A stretch of 64,000 nt of DNA, from positions 160,992 through 224,991 of the forward strand of contig NZ_KB217478.1 in the NCBI RefSeq assembly GCF_000331305.1, given 5' to 3'. Below the pieces are notes generated by a model. That model saw nothing but the letters and a program-made list of their open reading frames with translations, was not told the DNA's origin and did no database searches. The DNA comes from Calothrix sp. PCC 7103. GTDB taxonomy: Bacteria; Cyanobacteriota; Cyanobacteriia; Cyanobacteriales; Nostocaceae. Both the position numbers and the translations under genes were made by a program. Positions 26,125 through 35,039 of this stretch are shown here, one piece after another (positions within the stretch are counted from its first letter, which is position 1; every line of letters begins with the position of its first letter).

Positions 26125-27990
26125 ATGAGCATCACCAATACACTACCCAAATCTACTCAACGTCGCCGTAGTGAAACAGACTGGCGACTGTTTTTACGGT
26201 TGGCGCCATACGCGCGTCGGCATTACAAGTTATTAACAGTATCGATGTTGTTGCTAGTGCCAATAGCAATAGGCAATGCAGCACAACCCTTATTAATAGG
26301 GCAAGCAATTTCATTAATTCGTAACGAACCGAGTACGTATGCGTTTTTTAAACGGGGTACGTTAATGGAAGGTTTACAAATCATCGAAAGTGCATTTTTA
26401 GTAACAGTACTTATTCAGTTGTTATTAAGAGGGTTTCAGGGATATCTGGTTCAGAAAGTTGGACAGAATATTACAGCAGAAATACGTCAAGACTTATTTA
26501 ATCACGTCACATCTTTAGCTGTAAGGTACTTTGACCGTACACCTGTAGGGAAATTGATTACTCGGTTAACAAGCGATGTTGAAGCACTAGGAGATGTATT
26601 TTCAACAGGCGCCATAGGTATACTAGCAGATGTACTATCAATGCTAGTAATAGCTAGCTTTATGTTTACGGTTCAGTGGCAGCTAGCACTGATGTTAATT
26701 TTGACACTGATACCAATAGGAGTGTTAATCATTTACTTTCAGCAGCAGTACCGAAAAGCTAATTATAAAGCAAGGGAAGAACTTTCGGTACTAAACTCGC
26801 AGCTTCAAGAAAATATCACGGGTATAAATGTTGTCCAACTATTTAGACGTGAGAAATTTAACGCGAAACTATATAGAAAGTCAAATAATAGTTATGTAAA
26901 AGAAGTAGACCGAACAATCTTTTTTGATTCATCAGTATCAGCGACGCTCGAATGGATTTCATTGATAGCTATTTCTGGGGTACTATGGCTAGGAGGATGG
27001 TTACTACTCAAACAGCAGTTAACGTTTGGTATTCTCTCGACGTTTATTTTGTACGCACAAAGACTATTTGACCCATTGCAGCAATTTGCCGAAAAGTTTA
27101 CAGTTATTCAGGCAGGGTTTACAGCAATAGAGCGAGTCAGTGATATTTTAGACGAACCAATAGAAATACGTGATAAAGTGTCACGGCACTTATCAGGGTT
27201 TGAATTTGGCTATATTGACGAAATTGTTAATAATCTGGATGAACATGAGCTTACAGCCAAGCGTGGAGAAATAAGATTTGAGCATGTATGGTTTGCATAC
27301 AAAGATAATGATTATGTAATTAAAGACCTGGACTTTGTGATTCAGCCAGGTGAGAAAATAGCATTAGTTGGACCAACAGGCGCCGGTAAAAGTACAATAA
27401 TAAGATTACTGTGTCGTCTTTACGAACCAACACAAGGGCGAATATTAATAGATGGTATCGACATCCGTGACGTACCGCAAGTCGAACTGCGACGATACAT
27501 GGCAGTAATATTGCAAGACGGGTTTATATTTGCAGGAGACGTGAAAGGAAACATATCCTTGGGTGACGGATACACAATAGAAGAAGTGCAACGAGCAGCA
27601 GAAAAAACCAACGTCGCAGAATTTATCGAACAACTACCACAAAACTACCACACACAATTACGAGAAAGAGGAACAAACCTTTCGAGTGGGCAAAAGCAGC
27701 TTTTAGCATTCGCTCGTGCTGCTATACGTGACCCTCAAGTATTAGTGTTAGATGAAGCAACAGCAAGTTTAGATGTCGGTACAGAAGCATTAGTTCAGAA
27801 AGCGTTAGATGAATTATTAATTGAACGTACTGCTATAATTATCGCCCACCGTCTATCTACCATACGTAATGTAGATAGGATTTTTGTATTGAAACGGGGT
27901 GAGCTTATAGAACAAGGAAGTCATGAACAACTAATAGAACAAGGGGGATTATATGCGACTCTGCACAACTTGCAAATGTTGGGGAGCTAA
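26125..27990 (+). CDS. ABC exporter, fused membrane and ATPase domains (621 aa)
   Basis: A half-transporter of the MsbA/MdlB type that should work as a dimer. Six transmembrane helices (about residues 40-340) precede an ATPase domain with Walker A GPTGAGKST, Q-loop AVILQDGFIF, signature LSSGQKQL, Walker B VLVLDEATASLD and switch His in IIIAHRLSTI. An insert of about 30 residues (FEFGYIDEIVNNLDEHEL) lies before the ATPase domain. Substrate is unknown; lipids, peptides and drugs are all possible. Monocistronic, with a G/C-rich hairpin region downstream. Confidence 0.88.
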   Translation: MSITNTLPKSTQRRRSETDWRLFLRLAPYARRHYKLLTVSMLLLVPIAIGNAAQPLLIGQAISLIRNEPSTYAFFKRGTLMEGLQIIESAFLVTVLIQLLLRGFQGYLVQKVGQNITAEIRQDLFNHVTSLAVRYFDRTPVGKLITRLTSDVEALGDVFSTGAIGILADVLSMLVIASFMFTVQWQLALMLILTLIPIGVLIIYFQQQYRKANYKAREELSVLNSQLQENITGINVVQLFRREKFNAKLYRKSNNSYVKEVDRTIFFDSSVSATLEWISLIAISGVLWLGGWLLLKQQLTFGILSTFILYAQRLFDPLQQFAEKFTVIQAGFTAIERVSDILDEPIEIRDKVSRHLSGFEFGYIDEIVNNLDEHELTAKRGEIRFEHVWFAYKDNDYVIKDLDFVIQPGEKIALVGPTGAGKSTIIRLLCRLYEPTQGRILIDGIDIRDVPQVELRRYMAVILQDGFIFAGDVKGNISLGDGYTIEEVQRAAEKTNVAEFIEQLPQNYHTQLRERGTNLSSGQKQLLAFARAAIRDPQVLVLDEATASLDVGTEALVQKALDELLIERTAIIIAHRLSTIRNVDRIFVLKRGELIEQGSHEQLIEQGGLYATLHNLQMLGS

Positions 27991-28017
27991 CTCTCCCTAG
28001 CTGTCTATAGGTTGTCA

Positions 28018-28095
28018 TAAGACCACCTGGTATGCGGGAAACTCAGTTGCCTTTAGCCCTGAGAGGGAAGGCTCCTGGTGCGATTAAAATCGCAT
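28018..28095. other. Structured spacer between ABC exporter and sucrose module
   Basis: Contains GCCTT-TAGCCC-TGAGA-GGG-AAGGC, able to form a bulged hairpin (about 28050-28073), and a perfect palindrome TGCGATTAAAATCGCA (28079-28094). It could be a bidirectional terminator for the convergent genes, or the scar of a mobile element end. I cannot decide. Confidence 0.35.
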
Positions 28096-28117
28096 TGGAT
28101 CTTAATTTATAATAATC

Positions 28118-30073
28118 TTAAGTCTCTGTCAGCCAATAAAATTCATATCCTTGTAAAGTAATGTGACCATCACATTGCTCTGGCTTTATACCACTATATA
28201 AATCAACAAACTTACCATAAGTGTTGAAGCCTGTATTTCTAAGCTGATCTAAATCCAAGTATTGGGGATTTGCATCAAAATTGGCAATGACCAATACTTT
28301 TTCTGATGGACGTTGATGATTGAAACGAATATAACATAGTAAATGTTCATTTTCTATGTGCAGCAGTTCGCGGTTATTAAAATCAGCAAATGCAGAGATC
28401 TCTTTACGGATAGCAATCATTTTTTTCGTAGCAGTGAATACCCTGTATTGCACCGTGCCTTGTTTTTTGCGTAATTCTGCTTTTTCCCAATCAATTTTAG
28501 GACGATGTACCCAACGATTGTCATTGCTTTTGCTTGGGTCATCGATATAGCTGTAATCGTTGAGTACAGCAAGGGCATCACCATTATAAATTAGAGGGAT
28601 TCCTCCAAAAGATAGAATAACGCCGTGCAGTAGTAAAATTCTATTAATTGCAAGGGCAATCAGATACTCATCAGAAGTTTCCAGCGCAGATTCTAATCCA
28701 ACCAAAGAAGCTAATGAACCACAAATACGTGCATCTCCTGTAGCTTCATTAGGCATGAATACTAATCCCCTAGATAATGATGAATCAAACTGACCGCTCA
28801 AGTAATCAACTAAAAATTTTCTATGTGTTCTCGGATCATAACCAGCTACTTGAATATCGTGATCGTCAAAACCAAAACCAATGTCATCATGACAACGTAC
28901 ATAGTTTAGCCAAGTTGCGCGTTCTAATTTGTTAGGCAAACTTTTTATACCTTGGTAAAGTAGCTTAGTGTTTTTAGTCGCGATTCCATCCCATAATAAT
29001 GCCATTAAAGTAGCGTTATAAGCAATCTCGCATTCTTTGGCGGCGATTGCATCTTCACCAAAATACTTAATTACTTCAACAGGGGCAACGATCGCTTCGG
29101 CGATAAATAACACACCAGGTGCAGTCACTTGACAACAATCTTTCATTAATTGCAAAATTAAGTGGGCATTACGCTCATTTTGGCAAGAACTGCCGATCTT
29201 TTTCCATAAAAAAGCAACAGCATCGAGTCGGAGAACATCTACACCTTGATTTGCCCAAAACAGAATAATGTCGAGCATTTCAATAAAAACTCTCGGGTTG
29301 CTGTAATTTAAATCCCACTGATAACGATGGAAAACCGTCATCACCCATTTTTCCATCTGACCATTCCAAGTAAAATTACTTGGATCTGTCTCAGGAAAAA
29401 CCTCTGGCATGTTTTCCTCAAACATATCAGGGATTTCTCTGTTTTCAAAAATATAATAGTAATCTTGAAAATTACGATCGCCCATAATTGCTTTTTTAGC
29501 CCATTCATGCTCATCAGAAGTGTGATTAAGCACAATGTCTAGAACCAGCAAAATATCACGCTTTCTGAACTCCTTAGCAATACGACGAATATCTTCTAAA
29601 TCACCAACTCTATCATCAATTTGTCTAAAATCACTGATGGCATAGCCCCCATCACTTTGACCTGTAGGACACATCAAAATTGGCATAATATGCACCATAT
29701 TAATACCTAGCTCTTGAAAATAGCCTATTTTGTTCTCTAAATCTGCAAGGTTTTCTGCGAAACCGTTAGAATAAAGAGCCATCCCCACCCATCTTTGAGA
29801 CAAAAACCAGTTGTGGTCTTGTTCGCGTTGAATATCCAACCGCTCTAACTCTGGAGAGCGATCAATATAGCCTTTCGCCATTGTTTCAACTAGCCGTAAC
29901 ATTTGCACTTTAAAATCATCGCGATGTCCGTATAGTGTAAAAAATAGCGAATGAATAGCGTAAAAGTTCGCACCGAGACGGGTATAGAAATGCCTCAAAT
30001 CTTGCCGACGAATTTCCGGCTTTAAATCATCCAGTATAGAATTTAATAGTGAGTGAGAAATTTGTTCGTACAT
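28118..30073 (-). CDS. ams: Amylosucrase, GH13 family (651 aa)
   Basis: Cleaves sucrose and transfers glucose to an alpha-glucan (or water), releasing fructose; cytoplasmic. The length fits amylosucrases (about 640). An N-terminal helical domain (about 1-95) precedes the GH13 barrel. Catalytic residues are visible: nucleophile Asp284 in LRLDAV, acid/base Glu326 in FIAEA and transition-state Asp396 in CHDDIGF, plus VLNHTSDEHEW and PTGQSDGGYAISDF, which fit the amylosucrase subgroup. Thirty bases downstream of the sucrose-phosphate synthase gene, so co-transcribed. No GGCGCC occurs in it, and two ACGATCGC octamers do (29092, 29455), unlike the rest of the window. Confidence 0.9.
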   Translation of the reverse strand: MYEQISHSLLNSILDDLKPEIRRQDLRHFYTRLGANFYAIHSLFFTLYGHRDDFKVQMLRLVETMAKGYIDRSPELERLDIQREQDHNWFLSQRWVGMALYSNGFAENLADLENKIGYFQELGINMVHIMPILMCPTGQSDGGYAISDFRQIDDRVGDLEDIRRIAKEFRKRDILLVLDIVLNHTSDEHEWAKKAIMGDRNFQDYYYIFENREIPDMFEENMPEVFPETDPSNFTWNGQMEKWVMTVFHRYQWDLNYSNPRVFIEMLDIILFWANQGVDVLRLDAVAFLWKKIGSSCQNERNAHLILQLMKDCCQVTAPGVLFIAEAIVAPVEVIKYFGEDAIAAKECEIAYNATLMALLWDGIATKNTKLLYQGIKSLPNKLERATWLNYVRCHDDIGFGFDDHDIQVAGYDPRTHRKFLVDYLSGQFDSSLSRGLVFMPNEATGDARICGSLASLVGLESALETSDEYLIALAINRILLLHGVILSFGGIPLIYNGDALAVLNDYSYIDDPSKSNDNRWVHRPKIDWEKAELRKKQGTVQYRVFTATKKMIAIRKEISAFADFNNRELLHIENEHLLCYIRFNHQRPSEKVLVIANFDANPQYLDLDQLRNTGFNTYGKFVDLYSGIKPEQCDGHITLQGYEFYWLTET

Positions 30074-30103
30074 AGTATTATCTTAATTATCGTGACATTC
30101 TCT

Positions 30104-32239
30104 TTACAAACTAAAAAAATTATAATGCTTTATCGCTTCCAAAATGCCCCAGGCATGGGCGCCCTCAGCAAAATAAACGCGCTCAGTATTAGTTAAACTC
30201 GACAGTTCTTCGCGGTGACGATTAGCAATGACCACACCCAGAGTATTGCCGCGTAACATATCTTCATCACCGCCAGACCCACCGCTAACTAAAAATCTAT
30301 CTAATGGAATATTCCATTGTTTTGCTACATAGCGTACCGCTTGACCCTTAGATGCTCTTGCGGGTACAAAGTCGAGATACTGACCAAATGAAAGTGTTGT
30401 ATTAACCGACAATTCTTGTTGCCGCAACAAAGTCAAAATTTCTTCTAATGATGGTGCGATGCTTGCATCATAATAGTAAGAAATCTTAAAGCGACTTTGC
30501 TCACTTTTGGGTTGCGGTGTCAAGCCAGGTAATGGATCGATAATGCGCCGTAATACTTGTGGTGTCCACCCACGATCTATATGGTGATTCCAAGCAACAT
30601 CGGCAGTTAGTTGTGGGGGGTAATAAATTTCTGTGCCTAAACTGGTAATTAAAATGTCAGGGGTTGGAATACCATGAGTTTTGAAAAGTTTTAGGGCTGA
30701 ATCGAAACGCCGACCTGTAGCGATTCCAAATAAAAACTCCCTATGATGTTGGCGAACTACTTGTACAAATTGCGACAATGCCTCAGCATCCCCCAACAAC
30801 GTATTATCGATAGAGGTGAAAATAGCCCGTTTTCGATAGCTACTTGCTTTGGGTGGCGGTGTTGGTTTTGATAAAGGTTCATGCTGCAATAAGGGTTGAA
30901 TTTTTCTTAAGTAGGTTTGAGCATGAGCATCCCATGAATAAAACTTAGCAACATTTTTTAAACCATTTTCAGAATATTGTTCCCAAAGCGTTGAATCTTC
31001 AAGAATCGTTAATAAAGCTTTAGTAATCGCGTTTCCATTCAAAGGGTCAACCAATAAACCATTATGACAATTACCGATAATATCCACTGGTCCACCATTT
31101 TCTGTTGCAACCAATGGCAATCCACTCGCCGCAGCTTCTAATAAGGTTAAGCCAAAAGGCTCGGTAAGAGCAGGATTGACAAAAACACCTTTTGAAGCTG
31201 CGGCTAATCGATAAATATCCGCCACTTCCCTAGAAGTATGATGTTTTGGTAAAGCAACACAGCCATAAAGCTCGTAGCAATCCACCACTAACAATAATTC
31301 GGTTAAAACATTTTGGGCGCCTTCGTTCAATTCTCGAATGTCATCCCGATTACCTGCAACAATTACCAAATTGGCTAATTCCTGTAAACGTGGCGATTGA
31401 CCATAGGCTTCTAACAGGGTAACGATATTTTTTCGTTGATCAGGGCGCGATAATGCCAAAATTATAGGCTTATCAGGATTGCTAAGAAACTTTTTTAAGG
31501 TTTCCCTGAACTCGATAGTTTCACCCCCTTCTCTTGGCGGATGAAACTGCTCCAAATCAGTTCCTGGTGGAATGACCGCCATTTTTTCGGGTGTATAACA
31601 ATCGTAAAGCTTATACTGGTCTTCAATTTCGTTGTAAGTGCTGGTAATCACCAAATCTGCATTGCTCAAGGTGTCTTCTTCCGCACTAATACGTTGTAGC
31701 ATGTTATAGCGTTGCTCGATCTCCTCCATCGCCATTCCCAATGCCAAAAATCTACGGTACTTATCACGTCCTAAAGAATGTCCTGTGTGTATGAGTGGTA
31801 AGCCTGTTAAATGGGAAATACGTACCCCTACATATCCTGCATCGGCATAGTGTGTATGGAGGATATCAGGCAAACGCGGCTGGTCATGTAACCAAGCAAA
31901 CAAACGATCCGTAAACCCATCAAGATGGCTCCATAATTCTTCTTTGGGTATATAGCCATCAGGCCCTGCTTCAATCCTAACTATCTGCACTCCCGCGCCT
32001 AGAGATTCAGTTGCTGCGCTATAATCAGCATCTACTGCACTATCAACGATCCGCCGCGTGACTAAATCAACACGCTCCACATTCGGCTGAAGAGCCAGGG
32101 CTTTAGCTAATTCAACAACATATTTAGTTTGTCCCCCAGTATCTGCGTCACGACCTAATTCCAGATTGTGACCTCGGATCAGCCCATGAATACTGATTAG
32201 TAAAATATAAGAGGGCTTGGTAGTACTTTTGTTTGACAT
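30104..32239 (-). CDS. spsA: Sucrose-phosphate synthase with inactive phosphatase-like domain (711 aa)
   Basis: Makes sucrose 6-phosphate from a nucleotide-glucose and fructose 6-phosphate. The GT4 domain (about 1-455) starts ILLISIHGLIRGHNLELGRD (given for position about 12-31), has GGQTKYV, HTGHSLGRDK and the E-x7-E motif TEPFGLTLLEAA (Glu360, Glu368). A sucrose-phosphatase-like HAD domain follows (about 470-705). Its nucleophile motif DxDxT reads SIDNT: the first Asp is Ser476, so phosphatase activity is not expected and a separate phosphatase would be needed. Start ATG at 32239. First gene of the two-gene sucrose unit. Confidence 0.9.
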   Translation of the reverse strand: MSNKSTTKPSYILLISIHGLIRGHNLELGRDADTGGQTKYVVELAKALALQPNVERVDLVTRRIVDSAVDADYSAATESLGAGVQIVRIEAGPDGYIPKEELWSHLDGFTDRLFAWLHDQPRLPDILHTHYADAGYVGVRISHLTGLPLIHTGHSLGRDKYRRFLALGMAMEEIEQRYNMLQRISAEEDTLSNADLVITSTYNEIEDQYKLYDCYTPEKMAVIPPGTDLEQFHPPREGGETIEFRETLKKFLSNPDKPIILALSRPDQRKNIVTLLEAYGQSPRLQELANLVIVAGNRDDIRELNEGAQNVLTELLLVVDCYELYGCVALPKHHTSREVADIYRLAAASKGVFVNPALTEPFGLTLLEAAASGLPLVATENGGPVDIIGNCHNGLLVDPLNGNAITKALLTILEDSTLWEQYSENGLKNVAKFYSWDAHAQTYLRKIQPLLQHEPLSKPTPPPKASSYRKRAIFTSIDNTLLGDAEALSQFVQVVRQHHREFLFGIATGRRFDSALKLFKTHGIPTPDILITSLGTEIYYPPQLTADVAWNHHIDRGWTPQVLRRIIDPLPGLTPQPKSEQSRFKISYYYDASIAPSLEEILTLLRQQELSVNTTLSFGQYLDFVPARASKGQAVRYVAKQWNIPLDRFLVSGGSGGDEDMLRGNTLGVVIANRHREELSSLTNTERVYFAEGAHAWGILEAIKHYNFFSL

Positions 32240-32525
32240 CGTTAACTCTATTTGGTAGACGTAATTAGTTTACTTCTAGTGCGTTAAGTGGTAATGCAAT
32301 AATATTTACTTACTTGTAACTAGCACATTTCAAAATCCATATATAACAAGGGTTATAAAAAATGTGCTTGTTTCATATTTTAGTCTCGCACGGCGCCCGT
32401 TGGAGGCTTATATCTTGCACATCTCGGTATATACTTAGAGTCATTAAAAAATATGGCAATAAAGCTACATTATTTTTATTTCCTTTTCTCGCTAAATCAA
32501 GAGCTTGAGGTTTAATACTGAGTGT

Positions 32526-32637
32526 TTAAAATCTATAAATTTTTCTTTGTGCAAGATGTAAGGGTCTTTCATTTCTCAAAGATGTTAAGCATTTGCCAGT
32601 TTCTACATCCCAAATTTTTACCGAGTATGTATAACCT
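32526..32637 (-). pseudogene. WD40-repeat protein remnant (C-terminal end)
   Basis: Reading the minus strand gives VKIWDVETGKCLTSLRNERP followed by a short unrelated end and a stop. This is the last WD40 blade of large cyanobacterial WD-repeat proteins, whose usual continuation after ERP is missing. A stop lies upstream in the same frame, so only about 40 codons survive. Confidence 0.6.
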
Positions 32638-32745
32638 ATATAGTTCTGCTGCTTATAATTTAATAATGCTTAGTCTATAACAGCTAATTTTGTTTATAAT
32701 AATTCCTTTAATTCAGCTAGCTGTATTGCTCCTGAGTTGCCAGCT

Positions 32746-32925
32746 TTACGAGGTCAAATTACTCTGAGCTAATTCCCGATTGTTTAAAGATACTAACCGC
32801 ACAATTTCTTGTTCTGATGCTTCCAACTACTCAATAAGCTTGAATACTTTCGCCTCCATATGTTGAGCATGTTTTTTGAACGATGCAATTTCTTTTTTAC
32901 CAGCTTCTACGTTCTGCGGCGCCAT
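32746..32925 (-). pseudogene. Small coiled-coil gene broken by an amber codon
   Basis: An ATG at 32925 starts MAPQNVEAGKKEIASFKKH; a TAG comes at codon 33, and the same frame then continues 26 more codons with similar helical composition (LEASEQEIVRLVSLNNREL). One substitution would restore a 59-residue coiled-coil protein. It could also be a genuine 32-residue peptide. The rest of 32240-32525 shows nothing recognisable. Confidence 0.35.
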
Positions 32926-32999
32926 TCTTATTACTATTCATTCACTACCTATCTATATTGCTTAGGCAAATGACAACTTAGTACAATTACCAAAAATTG

Positions 33000-33155
33000 A
33001 TGCAACAGGGTAAAATTTTGTATCAAGCAGGATTATTTATTAGTTTTTTAGTACTACTTGCCATCGGTTCGCTAATCATAACTGGCGCTCCAACAAAAAA
33101 AGGCGCCAGAAGCGCGAATAATTATTGGCATAAAGGAAATATTTCTATACAATAA
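33000..33155 (+). CDS. Small single-helix membrane protein (51 aa)
   Basis: The ATG at 33000 opens MQQGKILYQ, then a clear membrane helix (AGLFISFLVLLAIGSLIITG) and a basic, polar tail with an internal GGCGCC site. No strong ribosome-binding site is visible. It lies 50 bp upstream of the cyAbrB gene on the same strand and may be co-transcribed. Not recognised; the coherent topology is the main support. Confidence 0.45.
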   Translation: MQQGKILYQAGLFISFLVLLAIGSLIITGAPTKKGARSANNYWHKGNISIQ

Positions 33156-33205
33156 AAATAATACCACCAAAATTTAATTAGTTTCGTAACGAGCACTGTA
33201 TCAAT

Positions 33206-33742
33206 ATGGCGACAAAGAAGACAACGAAGTCCGAAGAGAGCAAGGCATCAGCTAAGAAAGTCAAACAAAGTAAACCCTTAGAAAATGAGGCACCAGCTAA
33301 GAAAGTCAAACAAAGTAAACCCGTAGAAGATGAGCCATCAGCTAAGAAAGCTAAACAAATCGAACCTCTAGAAGGTAAGGAATTAATTAGCAAAGTCAAA
33401 GAAATGCCTCACAGCAGTAAAGAAGAAAAAGCTAAAGCCTGCGGCTACTATAGTGTCACCAAAGATGGTATAGAGCGAGTTAACATGATGAAATTCCTCA
33501 ATGCTTTACTTGATGCAGAAGAGATATCATTTGATACCCGTTCGGACGAGCATGGTCATGTCGGACGCAGCGCAAGCTACCGAATTGCAGTGCAGTCTAA
33601 CGGCAATTTGCTAATAGGTTCTGCTTATACAAAACAATTGGGCTTGAAACCTGGGGACGAATTCTCCATTAATGTGGGTAGAAAACACATCAAATTGGTA
33701 GCAATTTCGGAGCAAGAAAGTCAAGAAGAACTAGCCGCTTAA
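33206..33742 (+). CDS. cyAbrB-family transcriptional regulator with Lys-rich repeat tail (178 aa)
   Basis: The C-terminal part (about residues 60-170) is a cyanobacterial AbrB-like protein: GKELISKVKEMP, KACGYYSV, RVNMMKFLNALLDAE, the GRSASYRIAVQSNGNLLIGSAYTKQ segment and the AbrB-fold end GLKPGDEFSINVGRKHI. Family members regulate carbon/nitrogen genes and others, and bind DNA broadly. Unusually, the N-terminus is a three-fold 15-residue repeat (AKKVKQSKP-x-E-x-E-x-P), encoded by 45-bp direct repeats near 33249, 33294 and 33339 and resembling a histone H1 tail. This probably adds non-specific DNA affinity (inference). Which cyAbrB subtype it is cannot be settled by eye. Confidence 0.88.
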   Translation: MATKKTTKSEESKASAKKVKQSKPLENEAPAKKVKQSKPVEDEPSAKKAKQIEPLEGKELISKVKEMPHSSKEEKAKACGYYSVTKDGIERVNMMKFLNALLDAEEISFDTRSDEHGHVGRSASYRIAVQSNGNLLIGSAYTKQLGLKPGDEFSINVGRKHIKLVAISEQESQEELAA

Positions 33743-33759
33743 GAGCCAAAAACAAATAC

Positions 33760-33796
33760 AAATGTAACTGTTCAGACACCGGGACTGAACATTTAC
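33760..33796 (+). terminator. Hairpin after the cyAbrB gene
   Basis: AAATGT-AACT-GTTCAG and CTGAAC-ATTT pair around ACACCGGGA, 18 bases after the stop. The tail is A-rich and not U-rich, so it is a stabilising or weak terminator structure. Confidence 0.4.
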
Positions 33797-33832
33797 AAGA
33801 AAAATCAAGATAATAACCAATTAAAATAATAT

Positions 33833-33890
33833 AGTAGGGTGCGTCACAGCAATAACAATCTGAAGCGAAAAATCAAAGCTGTGATGCTAC
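33833..33890. repeat. Palindromic dispersed repeat GTAGGGTGCGTCACA, copy 1
   Basis: GCGTCACAGC (33841-33850) pairs with GCTGTGATGC (33878-33887). The sequence, including the loop (ATAACAATCTGAA), aligns with the element at 39106-39172. A miniature inverted-repeat element is likely. The remaining 33891-34251 shows no gene. Confidence 0.6.
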
Positions 33891-34251
33891 AAGTTTTATA
33901 ACGCGGAAGGCACCTTGGTTTATCTACCCATTGAGAGACATTTTCAGTCGAAGCATCATTAATTTGAACCAACATACGTGTGAATTATTGCATCATTCTA
34001 AAGATTGATTTAACTTTAGTTTATATGTGACACCTAGGCAGGATACGCTACATTCCTTGTTAGTAAAGAATATATTTATCCAGACCTTTAACCAATTTTT
34101 TGAATAATACTTAGGTTTTGTAATAGCAAATAAAACGAGACAGTGAGTTGCTAATTAATCATTCACAAACGGTCGGTTGAACATATATATAGGTGTATCA
34201 CTGATTCAGCTAATATAAAACATTCAATAGAAAATTAACAAAAGTAATGTT

Positions 34252-34824
34252 ATGTCAAATGACTTGAATTCATACTTACCTATACCAACCAAACAGAGAT
34301 TTGCAGCTACTTTTGAAGTAGTAAGACCGATTAGCTTTTGGCTACAGTTGGCACTCGGTAGTATTTCTAGCTTGGCTTTGTTATTGGCTTTATTTAGCCG
34401 TAGTTCCGCTGTCACAACAACAACTAATTCAGCCATGCAGGTTGGAGTCTTTTTGGGAATTGTTGGTATTTTAGTACTGTGTTTCAGACTTTATTGGGCA
34501 AACCGCTACAGACGTTTTGATAAACTTTTAAAGTCACCATTACGTGAATTACATCCAAGAAAACATGATGTAATTCAAGTATTAGAAATTGGATTAATCG
34601 CCAGTTTGATAGGGCTAGCTTTAGCTTTTTTAGCATCTGAAGTTACCGTTATTACTGTGCTATCGAAATCTCTGTCCGTACCTCAAGGAGTGGCAATCAC
34701 GAGACCTGAAAATATCATTCGTCCTCTAGACCTTTTCGTAGTTTTGGCAAACGTCAACCTAATCGGTGCCCACCTTGTAGGAGGTGCCACTTCACTTGGG
34801 TTACTTAACTGGCTAGACCAATAG
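34252..34824 (+). CDS. DUF3611-family membrane protein (190 aa)
   Basis: Four hydrophobic helices: about 27-50 (ISFWLQLALGSISSLALLLALF), 60-82, 112-135 and 158-180. The N-terminal TKQRFAATFEVVRPISFW and the central YRRFDKLL are typical of DUF3611, a family found in cyanobacteria and plastids. Function unknown. Monocistronic, starting at the ATG at 34252, with the helicase gene 215 bp downstream. Confidence 0.75.
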   Translation: MSNDLNSYLPIPTKQRFAATFEVVRPISFWLQLALGSISSLALLLALFSRSSAVTTTTNSAMQVGVFLGIVGILVLCFRLYWANRYRRFDKLLKSPLRELHPRKHDVIQVLEIGLIASLIGLALAFLASEVTVITVLSKSLSVPQGVAITRPENIIRPLDLFVVLANVNLIGAHLVGGATSLGLLNWLDQ

Positions 34825-35039
34825 TAAATAACAACTACAATGTCATCGGAGCAACAGGTTCAATATCAGGATTGAAATCACCGATTTGATAATGTTGTTT
34901 CACCTAAAATGAGTTATAGAGGGTCGGGTTTTTTAGGCTCTTATGTGCTATTATTGATGGCTGCGGCACTCGCGATAACGTCTTGGCATACTGGCGCCAA
35001 CCGAAGGCGCATGGGTCGATGTTATACAAAGTGAGTACT

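Noticed and set aside
28018..28095. IS200/IS605-type right end or guide RNA remnant
   Set aside because: Hairpin and palindrome are suggestive, but there is no TnpA or TnpB sequence and no recognisable target motif.
27379..30157. GGCGCC-free gap as proof of horizontal transfer
   Set aside because: With a mean spacing near 580 bp, about one gap of this length is expected among 110 intervals; other gaps of about 2 kb occur over ordinary genes (43589-45600, 50662-52838).
34909..35034. A 41-codon plus-strand reading frame with a hydrophobic segment just upstream of the helicase start
   Set aside because: No ribosome-binding site, and it lies where a helicase mRNA leader would be. It could be an upstream peptide but the sequence alone does not support it.
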